A DNA stretch of 64,000 bases from Limanda limanda (GCF_963576545.1 NC_083638.1:27944900-28008899), one strand, 5' to 3'; positions 12,601 through 25,335 are shown, counted from the first letter of the stretch. Notes: generated by a model not told the origin, from the letters alone. Numbers and translations: made by a program.

Positions 12601-14985
12601 GACATAAGCACACTAGCCTTTAGCGATAAATCAAGCTCTGGCAATAAGTAGTGGTTAAGTAAGTGTCAGACAGATGATGTACAGTAGCTTTCATTTTACT
12701 GTCAACTACTCAATTTTGTTTTGAAAACTCAATCAGGAGATGATATATTTAACTTAAGCTAACAGCCATCCTAGCGCTGCCTAAAGGTAAGACAAGACCA
12801 TGCTAGCAGTTCTGTGTCTCTGTTCAAAGTTAATTCGGCTTTGAGCTAATAATGAATGTTAGCATGCAAACGTGCTCAGAAAACCAATTTCAACATGCTG
12901 ATGTTTGGAAGGTTGTGTCTACTGTGTTCAACCTCTTTTGTGGGATAACATGCCAAAGCAATTCTGTCCCTTCTTGCCACTCCCTTTTGTGGTTCTCTCT
13001 TTTTGGGTGAAGAATTAAAAGTTCCTGTGATCCTGTGTTTGTGTAACTTTACGTTTCTGTAGATTCTGACCTCTTGGCTTTAATTTGGACTGGTTTAATG
13101 TCCCTTTCCGCTCATGTTGTTCAATGAAAATACAAAACTATTCTGAATTGAAGAATAGATTCACATATTATTTGTTTTTGAATCAGAAAATGTATTACAG
13201 ATTATCACCAATATCAAGAAGCTCAAGCTTTTGCAATAAAAATGTATGGTTGTTAAGACAACACACTCTGGAAATAAGTGATGGACATATGGATCAACAA
13301 ACAAGCTCTGCCTTCCTCAGATCCATGATGCTAGCATGGCTGAAAATCCACTTTCCAGAGTTATAAGCACTACTTTTCAATATGTACAAAGACTTGGTGT
13401 AGCTTAGATATCACATGCTAATAGACCATGCTAGCTGTTTACCTATTGCTAAGCTAAGCTAAAATCTACCAGGATATAGCTTTATATTGACTAGTCAGAT
13501 CTGAGTATGTATCTCAAAAAGAAAACAACAGGACCTATTCGTCTACATCTCCAACTAGTCTCTTATAATCACCAAACATGTAAGCACTTGAGCATCTAGC
13601 AATATACATCAATGAAGGATTTATCAACAACACAGTGTTTAACACTGTATTCACAATCTTAATCTAAGCTGGGTTTTTGTCACTGTAAATATGTGTGATA
13701 AACAGGCTTTGCCTCCAAGCAGATGCACTTAATCAATCACAAATTGAATTTGCGATGGTACAGATTCTTATTTAACAGTGCGGGGGCGATGCGACTGTGT
13801 CACAAGACATTCTGATAGATAAATGGCATAAGAAAGGGCCCCCCTCCAGTCACAACTCTATGTTTCTGACATGGCCATTCCACGTCACACTGCTTGAAAA
13901 ATGAGCTCCGTAGAGGCATGCAGTCCTGCTATGAGATTGCACTTCATAAAGGGGAACAGCACACAGGGGTGAAATTCCACTGTAGGGTTATGGATTTTCC
14001 ACTACATCACTGATAGATTGCACTAATATAACCTCAATAAAGAGTTTGAGAACAACTTTATGGATGTTTTCCCTCTTTTGCCATCTAATTTTTCTCCCCT
14101 TTGATGTGTGCTCCACTTGATTTGTCTGTTTTTTTCTTCTTACTTTGTCTGGCTGTCACTCACGGGGCGCGGAGTTACACACTCTCAACACATTAGTCAA
14201 GGGATGTGAACCATGGAGTGTTTCATCCAAAGTTTCACAACTAGAACCTCAAGCAGCACATTTTGTTTGTTTGCTTGCTTCCAGCAGCAGCAGCTCAGTG
14301 TTTTGGAGACGGTGGAGTGTCTATGCGCATAAATTCCTAAACAGCACCGCTTGGCACATAAGAGAAGACGGATACGGCTTTCGGGTTGCATCGTCACTCC
14401 AAGCCATGTCTACAACTCGGCTCAGCTACGCTTCTCTATAATTACCGCAATAATAGAGAGCATATGGTGACTTGTTGAAAATGGGATCGGATGGATCGTA
14501 TAGATGCATTTTCTCCCATAACCTCAAGTATGTACTTATTTCAATGTATCATTTACAAGGTTTCACTCTTCTTTCAATTATCCAGTCTGCTAGGAGAGAA
14601 CAAATAGAAAGGCAGGTAGTAATGAGTTTACATTGTATGTGACTGAGCCACACAGAAGACACTGCAGTCAATGGTGGAAGGACACCTAACATTTCCTCAA
14701 GTACTTTACTTGAGTATTTCAGTTGCATGATACCTTACACTCTTGTAAATGTGAATAATTGTAGGTACCACCACATAACATTTATATGTTTATTTATAGT
14801 GAAGTAAAAATAAAAAAAGAGATGGTAATTATATTTAAAAAGTGATTTACCAGTCTTATGGACCACTCACAGGGCTTTACAGTACAACAAGCATATTGAA
14901 AACATCTTCATAGTTGATGATTTAGGTTATTATATATTTTTTTGATGAAATAAGCAGGAAACAGACTTCAAGGTGCCGATGTAAG
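9669..14985. other. noncoding stretch, no gene seen
   Basis: Low-complexity AT-rich sequence with short open frames that lack domains. Fragments at 12740-12860 and 13385-13470 ('taagctaacagccatcctag', 'gctaagctaagctaaaat') belong to the dispersed repeat family also seen near 62 kb. No RNA gene, exon or promoter could be supported. Confidence 0.45.
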
Positions 14986-15832
14986 ATGGTTCTTCTAAAC
15001 GGTCAACCCCCGCAAAACCCCCCAACTGATGTCATCACAGGCCTTGTGCTCAGGGTGGGCACTGATCAACTGACAGGGTTGTTCTGCAACATCTTCAACC
15101 TCTCCCTGAGTCATTCCGTGGTCCCCACCCCATTTAGGGCATCCATCATTGTTCCAGTCCCCAAGAAACCAGTGAGTGGCCTCCTGTTTAAATGACCCGT
15201 CGCACTGACATTAGTCATCATGAAGAGCTTCGGGCGACTAGTCAAAACCCACAACTGCTCCTCCCGTCCTGACACCTTGGACCCTCTTCAGTTTGCCTAC
15301 AGACCAAACAGGCCCACAGACAACGCCATCACCTTGGCAACCGACAAATAACTCACCCACCTGGACAAAGGGAATACAAATGTGAAAATGCTCTTTGTTG
15401 ATTACAGCTCAGCGTTCAACATCATTATTCCCTCAAAATCCCTTTGGAGCTCATTGATCTTGGCCTGGAGATCCGGAAGCTTCAAACTAAAACAGGTGTT
15501 CCTGTTCCTTCTTTGACTCAGGCCATGACAATCTGATACTCATGTTTTGATGTGGAACACCAACAATGATACTTTTATAATTATCACCTAATTATCACTA
15601 TACATGCAGGTATTACTCTACATTTGTAATATTATTTTCTGTGGTACACCCTTACATCCCACTGGTCTATTGTGCATTCTGTATATCTGTTGATCTTTAT
15701 ACATCACTATGCATGTATGCATTTGTACAGCTGAGCCACACTATCTGGTTAGCTGCTGCACTATATTTCATTGGAATGTGTGTGTGTGTCATGGCAATAA
15801 AGCCGAATCTAATCTATGGGAATACAGTGTCA
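14986..15832 (+). mobile_element. non-LTR retrotransposon (LINE) fragment, reverse transcriptase part
   Basis: Translation gives a chain of pieces characteristic of the fingers part of a LINE reverse transcriptase: 'CNIFNLSLSHSVVPTPFRAS', 'IIVPVPKKPVSG', then after a stop '[20 protein letters not shown]', 'LTHLDKGNTNVKMLFVDYSS' and 'AFNIIIP'. The first catalytic aspartate (FVDYSSAFN) is kept, but the motif with the catalytic DD pair and the rest of the protein are missing. Stops and a frameshift interrupt it. The element's probable 3' end lies near 15785-15825, where 'atggcaataaagccgaatc' followed by 'taatcta' resembles the polyadenylation-type tail of fish LINEs. The clade (RTE-, CR1- or Rex-type) cannot be fixed by eye. 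Confidence 0.8.
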
Positions 15833-18721
15833 TAGTGTTTTACCACAACAGAGAGACTGAGGCTGGAGGTTGTGATGGATAGTGGCTCATGTCTCTTACA
15901 TTTCCATAACTCCACAATTGAGTTTTTTTAGCGAGACGAGACCTGAGCTGTAGATGACATTTGAGAAGTGAGTATCGGTGATGCAAATATCCAAAACACA
16001 ATCTCAACGGACACTAAGTGTGCTCAAGATATCCTACAAATAAAACGTGTCTACTTAGTTAGTCAATGAATTTAAATAGTCACCGACTGACTCGGTTGCA
16101 TTTAGGTAAGGCAGGACTTTCAGTGGAGTCTAACAGTGGGACTTTTAATAGGTGATAACAGAAAATATATAAAGTATTTGTACAAAACACCCAATACTCA
16201 AGATTTCTGTCGGAAAATGTAATCATGTCTCAGAATCTCTAAAAAAGGACCCAACTCCTGCTTGTTCAGTCACCATGGGTTACCTGCTGAGCCCATCTCT
16301 GAGTTCCCTGCGGCTCACCCCTACCACTCGTCCTAGTTCGAGGCACTGCTGTGGCCTTTCTCAACCCAGTCAGCGGGACCTTGCCCCCCACAGCACCCTG
16401 TTACTGCACCTCCCCCCATCACTCCGCTGCTTTCTCTCTATCACTGTCCCTCTCCGCCACCTGAGGGAAGGATTCAATCACCTATGACCCAATCCATCTT
16501 TTAATGATGTCCGAGCACTCCGAGGCCCACCTGCGCCCCATAAAAGGCTCTTCTCACAGTTTGCATTCTCTCCTTGGCGCTTCTACACGGAAACTGATCC
16601 TGCAGGGGTATGTGTGTGTTTTTTGTGTGTGGTGAACCAGCTGCATGTGTGTGTGAACATCCCCTGCAGCTTTTTCCCATATTCCTTTTCTTCTGAGACC
16701 TTGACCAGTTTTTGGTTTGTTTATGAGTGCATGTTGGGAGAGTCCGGAGGAGGCGAGCGATGTGCCAGGAACAACATATGGCACTGGTGGGACACAGACA
16801 CCTGCCGTTGGACCAGTGAGCGCGCTTTCAGAATCATTAGGAATTAAAGGAACTTAATGACTTCACAAACAATGCAAATTCATTTCCTGGGTGGTTTCCT
16901 TTTACCCCCACATGGGTACCGTATCCCTTTTGCAATGCCAGCTGGTGTGTCTTTGCAAAAAACTGTGTGTCAGTGTGTGTGTGTGTTGTGTCATACTTAA
17001 GCATTTCAGTTACTACAACAGCCATCAAACATTTTAGAAATTAGTTTAAATTGATACTGAAGCATCTTGAAAAAAAAATATATAGCCGTGAGGCGAAAGT
17101 TGTTCAGTTATAATTGATTTCACTGTAATAATTAACACTTCAGTTATTTCATCATTTTACTTTATGACAACACTGCAATGCGAATGAGGATGTGCGACTA
17201 AAACCTCCTTGTGGAGGGGCGCAGGGGTAATGTCCTTTCTTTCTTTTTCTTTCTTTCTTCTTCTTTTCCTACCCTTTTCTTATAACACCACAACTGTTAT
17301 CATCAAACTCTCTCTGTAAAGGTCAACACTTACCTCCCCTTTTTGCTAAAGACACTGAAATGTGCTAGAGAAAAAAACAAGGCGACCCACTTTATCCCGC
17401 TCATTGCTTTAACATGCTGATCAACGTAAAAAAAAAAAAGATTTACATATGCAGGCCAGTATCTTCTCAAACTCACGCGTACAGAACACAGTGTAACTGT
17501 TTGTCTCTATGTGGCTATGATGTACTGTAGCTTTGTGGTGTTCAGGTTAAGGAACCTGCTTCACCTTGCATCCCGAGCATCCATCTCTAACATGCCAGTT
17601 AGGATTAAGTCTGGCAGAAGACTGGACTCCTTTTGCTTTATCGTCCAGTGTAAATTCTTTAGCTGCATACAAATCCAATCTTTGTGGACAAATATTTGCA
17701 GGTCGTTTAATATATGGTCATTCAACCGGCTGCTAAATAGAGGAAGATATAAAAAAAAGTGTGAGAACAGCATGAGTTATCATCTAATCATAAAAAGAGA
17801 TTACCTCCTCACATTTGCATGTAGAACTGCATGTGTACACAATGATCAGATAATCATAGGCAGTTTGTGAGTCTTCTTTGTTTTGCATGAAAGGAGTTTT
17901 TGTCAGCACATGTTGCCATAGAAATAACCTTGGGAAGGATGACGTGGCATTTCATGGCTTCTTGTTTACAAAGCATGACACTGGAGGAATCGCCATTCAC
18001 AATATTCAATTATTCATAGCTAACTGAAAATCTCATCTCCAGTTTGACATGTTATATTAGTACAGGTAGTTTGGTTAATTAACTAATGTTGAATAAAATG
18101 CCATGAGACGAGGAAAAAAATCAGCTCCAATAAGTGTATTTCCCAAACACAATAGGTTGTGTCAGTGAAGTAAGTCAGTGAGGGATCAGCATATGTTTTG
18201 CCACACTATACAGATTTGTCTGGGCACATTTATTTTAAAATGTAATGTCTGGTGACATCCTGTGTTTTAGAAGATACCATTTCAAGGCCTGAGGAGAACT
18301 TGAAATTTGAAACACAAAAAAAGTGTAGGAACATAAAAGAAAATGTCTGAGCAAATCTTTGCTGCTCCCTGAAAATAAAATTATTCACTATTCACAGAAT
18401 GTTATCACTTCCAAATTGTTACTAAATATGGACTTTCTCTGCATCCCTGGACGCTGCCTTTACTATGTTAACTAACAATTAATTAGCTGGTAAGATTAAG
18501 ATTTGACTTGGCAGCAGAGCTCCAGTGTTGTGTTACGCAAATAATTTGAACATTTTGCTCTACAGCATGCCAGAAAACATGCATGTATGTAGAACAAGGG
18601 TAATTTCCAAGTGAACACATTCCAAGTCTGTGGTTACAACATGAATGGTACACACCTTTGCAGTCTATCCTCGGCTGAAAACACAAAGCTGAATGGGCTT
18701 TGTAGGAAAAATAATTTCAGT
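15833..18721. other. noncoding stretch with one GC-rich patch
   Basis: Apart from the GC-rich patch at 16225-16600 the stretch is AT-rich. It contains a pyrimidine-rich tract at 17238-17282 and a (GT)n-like tract at 16964-16988. No open frame shows a domain. Confidence 0.4.
16538..16547. promoter_or_regulatory. CArG-box match (possible SRF site)
   Basis: CCATAAAAGG fits the serum response factor consensus CC(A/T)6GG exactly. It sits in a locally GC-rich patch (about 16225-16600) that contrasts with its AT-rich surroundings, and the same bases could also act as a weak TATA-like element. A 10-bp match is expected by chance every few tens of kb, and no transcript start or exon is evident, so this is only a candidate. 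Confidence 0.25.
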
Positions 18722-19700
18722 CCTTCTACCAACTTTGTTTGTTTGTTTTTCCTTTTAGAGGAAGTTAAAATATGTTTGCTGAATATTGCACTGTGAGGCC
18801 TCTGACTCTACCACCAACTCCCCTCTATACAGTGGAACCCAGCTTACTAAATGAAATGTGAAAGCTGTTCAAATTTGGTATACATTCTTTGTTTTTCTCA
18901 GGTTTAAGAGCTGTACTTTTTCTCTGGACACACAGAGCAGGAAGGAAGACAAGTCCAACTTAACGAGAAGGCTTACTCATCGATACCAAATGTTTATATT
19001 TAGTTATTTTCTTGTCAGATGAGGAATATTTGGCTGAATATTGCACTAAACTCCGGCTAAAGCCTCAGGCTCGAACACCCAACATACACAGGGTGAATTA
19101 GCATATAAAAACTATTTTATGTTAAGAAATATGTGTGTTCAGTACAGCTAAATACTGTGTGTTTTATAGTTTTTATAGCTGTCAGGAAGATGAAAAAGAT
19201 GAAAGACAATGACTAACTTGTTGTTTACTGACTGTTTACTTTTAGTTATGTTCTTCTTTTTAGAGGTTAAACGAGGTTGGTTGAATATTGCTCTGTGAAG
19301 CCTCTTGGTCTATTTACACCTGGTATTAAAATATTATCTGTATCCAGATTGTTGTCCGGATTGTGTTTACACCTATCTAAGATCCAAACACAATGCAAGC
19401 CAGACTACCTCCAATTGTGGACTGGCAGATCAGTCCACAATCTGATCTGATCACATTCTAATTACAAAGTGTTTACACCCTGCTTTATGATGCATCTTTC
19501 CTTATCTGGATAACACATCCAGATACAGATCACATTTTAATACCTGGTGTAAATAAGACTATAACTGTGACTCCCCTCGATACAGGTGAGCCCCTGGTTC
19601 TAAAATGAACACGTGAAAGCTATGTATGGTTGTTAAATGCTATGCTATGTTGGCTGAATATTGCAGTTTTAGCCGGCTACTAACAACCTTTGTTTACATT
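18722..19700. repeat. degenerate tandem repeat, unit ~250 bp
   Basis: Four copies of a block with the order 'ttttagagg' (or a variant), 'tggctgaatattgcactg', then 'gaagcctct' occur at about 18778, 19031, 19281 and 19651. The first two steps are about 250 bases. The last is longer because a 241-bp MITE is inserted at 19313-19553. Copies 1 and 4 also share 'actcccctc.atacag' and 'acgtgaaagct'-like text. Copies have diverged enough that the repeat is old. It may be a decayed minisatellite or a local serial duplication. Confidence 0.6.
19313..19553. mobile_element. MITE with ~37-bp imperfect terminal inverted repeats
   Basis: The left end begins TTTACACCTGGTATTAAAAT and the right end, read on the other strand, begins TTTACACCAGGTATTAAAAT. 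The similarity continues for about 37 bases through 'ATCTGTATC.GGAT'. The dinucleotide TA flanks both sides (19311-19312 and 19554-19555), consistent with a TA target duplication of the Tc1/mariner type, although two bases are weak evidence. It carries no coding capacity. It splits the fourth unit of the surrounding tandem repeat, so it inserted after that repeat formed. Confidence 0.75.
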
Positions 19701-21512
19701 GCAATTTATCTCTGGTATTGTCACAATAACTACAGAACAGAACATTCTGCATTTAGTTGTGGTCTTTCTATTAATCAGAATGAATCCATTTTGTGTTGTT
19801 GAACTGCTACAAAATGTGGTTCATGTTATCTGAATAAAATGTCCATATTCAGTATATTATAACTGCACTTCCTTTTTTCACTTTCTGCATAGTATGACAC
19901 ATTGTTTAAGTGGTCAAATATTTTCTCAACTCATGTGTGATATTCTTCAGTGCTATACAATAATTTATTTAATTAGGGAGTTGCAATGATTTTTGGCTGG
20001 TGATTGATGGGTAGAAGGAGATTCTATTCAAAAGAAAAGTGGCCTATTTATATATAGTTATAAAAAAATGTTTTAAATGAACGTGAACAAATTTATTTTT
20101 GTAACCGTGAACTAGTTATTTTTTAGTGTGAACTGGCACACCACTGATCATTGTTAGGTCAATTTTATAGTTTGTGGCCAAAGATCTGCAAAAGTTATGA
20201 CATTTTGGACTCTTTTGTCCAATTCTAATGTGAACATTTGCATGCTTACACACTAACAGAATTGGCTGAATAAAACATACTTCATGCATATTTGTGGTCT
20301 CATCTCGTTATAATATCTTTAGTTTTTTTCTTGAACCTTCAAATGTTTTGCACATATTACATGCAGGTGCATTTTAAAAATACATGAAAAATGTTGTAAA
20401 CTTAACCTTCAAGAAACACAACTATTCATCTTACCGTTTGCCTTTTGAACTAGACTGGCAATGTTATTAATTTTTTATTTTTAGTTTTTATTGTTTTCAA
20501 GAAATGTTTGATCTATAGTTGCATAGACTGATGCAGTCACAAAAGTACAATAGTGCAAGAAAATAACTGACCCAAGTCTGCTTTTAGATTGCTGCTGCTT
20601 CCCCTCGTTGCCTGTTGTTTTTCTCCTGTGTGAGCATCATGTTTATGCATGCCTTGCACACAGGTGCAGCAGATTTGATGTGTCCCTTGACTTTACACCT
20701 AATATATGTGGGTGAAGCTTGGTAACACATCAGCCATTGTACCAGTAAGGCTTTGCCTGTGGCATCTCTCCCCCTTGTTACAATCTCTCCAGTTGTCCAA
20801 ATGTGCTTGACAATGCAAGGCGTGGAATAGATAGTGTTAGATGTTTTTCAGCAAGGCAGGTTATTGAGAAACAGAAGGGGAGTCAGTATTCTGATTAAAC
20901 ATCCATAACTGTCAGGTTCTAATTAAATAAAGGTCAGCCACTCAAGTTGTGTTTATTGAAACAAGTTGTTTCCCTAACCACCGACCAGGAGCCTGCCCTT
21001 GTGTTATTATACCAAATAACATGTGTGATGGATTTACACTGAAATTGTGCAAACAATAAAATTAGGAAGGTAGACGAGTGGTCGATCACTTTGGGAATTA
21101 TGCTTACTTGTTTTCTTCCATAGTTAAAGGAGAGGACCAGTACCACACTCATTTGTAAGACATAAATAAATGATAAATGTAAGGCTTTAGAAATCAACCA
21201 GTTAGCTCAGCTTGGCAAAAGACTGGAAGGATGGAGTAACACCTCTGGCTCACACTGTGCACAAGGCTTTTGCCTGGGACACACCATATGGCAAGATGGA
21301 AGGGGATAAGAGTTGCTTTCACAAAGACAGGGCCCAAGTGTACAAAAAGGAGCAACAGAAAAAGAATAGTGACTAATGATATGCCTTATCTAAATAAAAA
21401 AATACCTCTATCAGGATATACTACTTTGGTCATATTGCCCTAGATATATCTCTTCACCAGGTGCATGGACACTCAGCCAACCAGTAAAGAGTCCAGGTGG
21501 TCACCGCACCTA
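19701..21512. other. noncoding stretch, no gene seen
   Basis: AT-rich sequence with no recognisable exon, RNA gene or element end. The 87-codon minus-strand frame at 20934-21197 shows no domain. Confidence 0.45.
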
Positions 21513-21719
21513 CCGACACACAGTGTTGGGAAGGATACTTTCAAAACGTATTCCGTTACAGAATACAGAATACATGCCCAAAAATGTAATCTGTAACGTA
21601 TTCCATTACATTAACTAATCTGAGTAACGTATTCTGAATACTTGGAATACTTCCGGTTTGTATTGCATTTTTTAAGTGTATGATTGCCGCGTTGTTATAG
21701 TCAGTGGAGCAGCAGCAGT

Positions 21720-21761
21720 TTAAACTCTCTCTCCGCCGATGCGGCGGGCCAGCTGGATGTC
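21720..21761 (-). pseudogene. histone H3 gene fragment (C-terminal end)
   Basis: On the minus strand this reads DIQLARRIGGERV followed by TAA, matching the last 13 residues of H3 (DIQLARRIRGERA) and its stop codon, with two substitutions (Arg to Gly, Ala to Val). It is in the same orientation and order as the larger H3 fragment at 22325-22558. Residues about 99-122 are missing and replaced by the 560-bp spacer. The histone 3' stem-loop expected just after the stop is not visible. Confidence 0.8.
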
Positions 21762-22324
21762 CGGCTCCCATCCACTCCCACCTCTGTGCCGGCCCCACCG
21801 GAGGCTGAAGGACCCCCCCCCCCCCTGCGCCAAGGCTGCCTCGCGCCGTGCTACGATCGTTTCGGCGTCGAGTCTATTTTTTTTTGCGCTTGACGCGAGC
21901 GTATCGCTCCATGAAACACACTGAAAAATGATTTTAAACGATATTGATGACATTTTATATGATATAAATGATAAAGTATGCATCCCATAGTTTGTATTCC
22001 CCTTCTGTTGTCCTGGAGTTTTAATTTTACCAATTTTACCGATCATATTATTAAATGCCCCCCTCTGCCCATCCACTACAGACACACAAGCAGTCATAAA
22101 GATGAAAAGAGAGGGGGGGGCGGAGAATACGTAATTTACCCTCGACACCCGACATTGAACGGAGAGAACAGCGGAGAAGTTCTTGAAGATGGATGAAATT
22201 AAATTGGGACGCTGTTGCAGTTAATGTTGGAGCAACAAGTGAACATATGCTTTTATACTACTGGGTCAACGGGTGATATTATTAGCGCTGCCCGGCGCTT
22301 CAGCGTCCGGTGTGAACCCGGCGT

Positions 22325-22558
22325 GCCTCGCTGGTCTCCTGCAGAGCCATGACAGCGGAGCTCTGGAAGCGCAGGTCGGTCTTCTCTCACCAGGTGCTGG
22401 AAGGGCAGCTTGCGGATCAGCAGCTCCGTAGATTTCTGGTAGCGACGGAACTCTCTCAGAGCCTCGGTTCTTCTTCACGCCGCCGGGGGCCCGGGCGCTC
22501 TTACGGCAGCCCTGGTCTCCAGCTGCTTCCTGGGGGCTTTGCCGCCGGTGGATTTACG
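22325..22558 (-). pseudogene. histone H3 gene fragment (N-terminal to central part)
   Basis: Read on the minus strand, the segment begins at the codon for Arg8 of H3 (RKSTGGKAPRKQL) and runs through pieces equivalent to '[21 protein letters not shown]', '[15 protein letters not shown]' and 'SEA' near residue 98. Two internal deletions (about 21 bases in the PHRYRPGT region and about 17 bases in the IAQDFK region) plus single-base changes break the frame, so it cannot make a histone. Nucleotide identity to typical fish H3 coding text is visibly high, so the capture is not very old. The first seven codons, the start codon and any promoter are missing. The fragment lies wholly inside the hAT element at 21521-22730. 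Confidence 0.85.
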
Positions 22559-22738
22559 AGAGAGTGAATAAACTCGAGAAGTACCGTCATGTAATCCACT
22601 GATTTCAACAATGTAACTGTATTCTGAATACCATCTATTTAATTTGTAACTGTAACGGAATACAGTTACTCATAATTTGTATTCTAAATACGTAACGCCG
22701 TTACATGTATTCCGTTACTCCCCAACACTGCCGACACA

Positions 22739-25257
22739 TAACCCCTTTTGAAGCCAAACCTTGGTTTTTGTACAGAGTTAAAACATGTATCTTTGTAGGA
22801 ATGCTGCCCTGCAGATTGCGTTATCTGTCTTTGGACAGAGCCACGCTAACCGTTTCCACTCTACATTTGAAGTTACGCTAACCTGCTGCTGGCAGTATCT
22901 TCATATTTATCCTTCAGACATGACAGAGTTATTCAGCTTCATGCTTCCATTTAAAAAAGATCTTTCTTGTACCTCCCCGCCCTCTACGCTGTAGTGCTGA
23001 TCTTAAAGACTGAATCAGCCAAGCAATCATTGCTGCACTAAAACATTATAAAATAGGCAGGGGCAGTAGAGTTTGTGTGATGAGGGATTTCTTTGCAGAC
23101 TCAGACTTGCAAAACAGCAGTCCGTGTCCACGCAGCAATTATGGGTTTTGTAACAAATTGGTGTGGTTATCTGATGAAGTGGATCATTAAAACGAATGAA
23201 TAAAAAACATAAATAACTCTTAAATAAATGTAAATAGTAGGAAGTGAATCACACTGTTGTGTGCCAAGTGATTTACTGATTGAAGCTCTTAGTTGTTAAA
23301 TTTCAAAATCAATTACTTTAATGTAGAATTAAAGGTCAATATCACCGTTCGCCTGGTGACTGAATCGAGCAGCAGTTGACAGAAATGTACTTTGAGTGAT
23401 CAGAAATCCACAAAGTTGTGGACAAAGTCCAGACACTGATGGAGCACTGGCTGTCTGATTAAGTGCTCTTTTTGTGAGTGTATTGAACTGATTCGTGATT
23501 AACAATTGTAATCAATTCTGGGCCTCTACCCCCTCAAGCCCACTCACAGTAGGAGCCAATCTAAAGGGCCATGAATATTTTTGAGCACATTCACGACATG
23601 CTGCCCGCTATCACTAAACCATGGTACTTGGCACCAATCACATGGAGGGTCATGAATGCCGAATAGTGACAATCAGCAAACTGGCCCAGACTGAACCCAG
23701 TGAGGTGGACTGAACATGCCCTAAATCTTGCCCTCGATTCCCCTCTTAAAGATACCCATCAGTTTCTTGAACTTCCCAAAAATATTATACATGTATTTTT
23801 GGGACAATATCAAATTCTGTCAGTGTTTGTTTCTGTGTAGCATTGAGGGAAAAGGTTTGCGCTAATATTTAAACTCAAGATGCCACATTTGTACACAGTT
23901 CTCTCTGAATCATCTTTAAACTTGTAGGATCTTTGGAAACATGGGACCTTCGGGGACGTTGTTGTGTCTCGTAATGCTCAGCCACACAAGAGGAAGAAAG
24001 GCCCATCATTAGAATTTAATGGGACACAAAACTAATAACTGCCTTGATATCCCCTGTTTAAATCTCAAGAATTTGCAGCTTCAAAGCATTTCATCCCTCA
24101 ACTGATGTGACAGGTGGTACTTTTGGGCTCGCAATAAATCAAAAGGCAAACAGCACAGTAAGCTAATTATTCCTGGGTTTTAGGGATTGTATGCTCAGAG
24201 CGGCAGACCTACATACAGTCTTTCTGCATGCTCAAATATTTGCTTAGCGATCATGTTTGTTTGGATGTGTGGCCATTGATTTGCTGTGCAAACAAATTCT
24301 ATGAGCAAGACCAAAATAGCACGTTCCACTTCACTGGCTGATTCACATTAAAGGAGGGGCTGAGGATGAAGAAGTGTTGACAGAAAATAACACCATCTCT
24401 CATAAGCCCAATGACGATTATAGGCCTGAGGTAATGTGAAGTGCAGTGGCATTCCACCATGGGTCTTCCTGGGATGAGGGGCCAACTTTGCTACAACGTT
24501 TAATGGCGCAACTAAATATTAATGTCGTATGTCTAGAGTTCAGTGGCAGAGAGGTAGCTGTAGTTATGACCACATTAACCCTTTAGGGGGACTGGCGCAT
24601 AAAATGAGCCAAAGGGCCCCATTGACCTCACATTCTGGACATCCTCAAGTGCCCATCAAAGACAGTTCACACTGCATACTGCATATGGCAGCTGGAGTAC
24701 ATTTTGCCTAAAATCCTGCAAACAATCAGTTGCTTTCTAACTGGATTGCAGCTGACCCCTAAGGTTTGCTTTGTATTTACTTTCTGCTAATTTAAGTACA
24801 CACTAACAAAGGAATATGCTCCATCTAATGTCTTTCAAGCAAAAGTTTGTTATTTTAGTTGATATCTGAGCACCATGGCAAATACAAAAGGGCCTCTGGT
24901 AAGGCAATAATGTACAACCTTCCTCAAGGCACAGATCAATTAAGTTGATATGATGCTATACTAGTGTAAATTTCCAAACAAAACATTGTCATGAATTAAA
25001 TCAGAGCTCTGTCTGACCTATGGAGACTGATCTGGGTATTTTTTCCTTTCTTCGCTCGAATAATTTATAATTGTTGTGATTTTGCCCCAAACACACCACT
25101 CTAGCCACCACCATCACTGTCTAATCTGGATGCAAATGCAACCGGTTTGACCATAAATGTGAACAAATGTGTGGAAATTTGTAAGTGAGGCCTGCTGACT
25201 GCCACATCAGCTGCTATGAATACAAATGATGTTCTGGAAGACGTCTCTGTCCCACAA
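22739..25257. other. noncoding stretch, no gene seen
   Basis: No domain-bearing open frame, RNA gene or element end was found. Composition is ordinary AT-rich fish noncoding sequence. Confidence 0.45.
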
Positions 25258-25258
25258 C

Positions 25259-25331
<73 letters not shown>

Positions 25332-25335
25332 TCCC
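25258..25335. repeat. (CT)n microsatellite
   Basis: About 38 CT units with a few interruptions (TTCT, TGTC, CCCT). The serine/leucine-rich 100-codon plus-strand frame across it is an artefact of the repeat. Confidence 0.95.

Larger units (their letters stand above)
21521..22730. mobile_element. non-autonomous hAT-type DNA transposon carrying histone H3 pieces
   Basis: The element starts CAGTGTTGGG and ends CCCAACACTG, and is bounded by a perfect 8-bp direct repeat CCGACACA at 21513-21520 and 22731-22738. Eight-base duplications and CAG...CTG ends are the hallmark of hAT transposons. Both subterminal regions are packed with related short motifs (GTAACG, CGTTAC, GTATTC, GAATAC), a pattern often bound by the transposase. 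The interior codes for no transposase. It instead holds two segments of a histone H3 gene on the minus strand (21720-21761 and 22325-22558), separated by about 560 bp of unrelated sequence. That spacer contains a poly-C run, 'gcgcttgacgcgagcg' and 'ttcacaccggacgc'-type text, as if a second element were nested inside. The clean duplication shows it moved as a unit. Confidence 0.85.
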
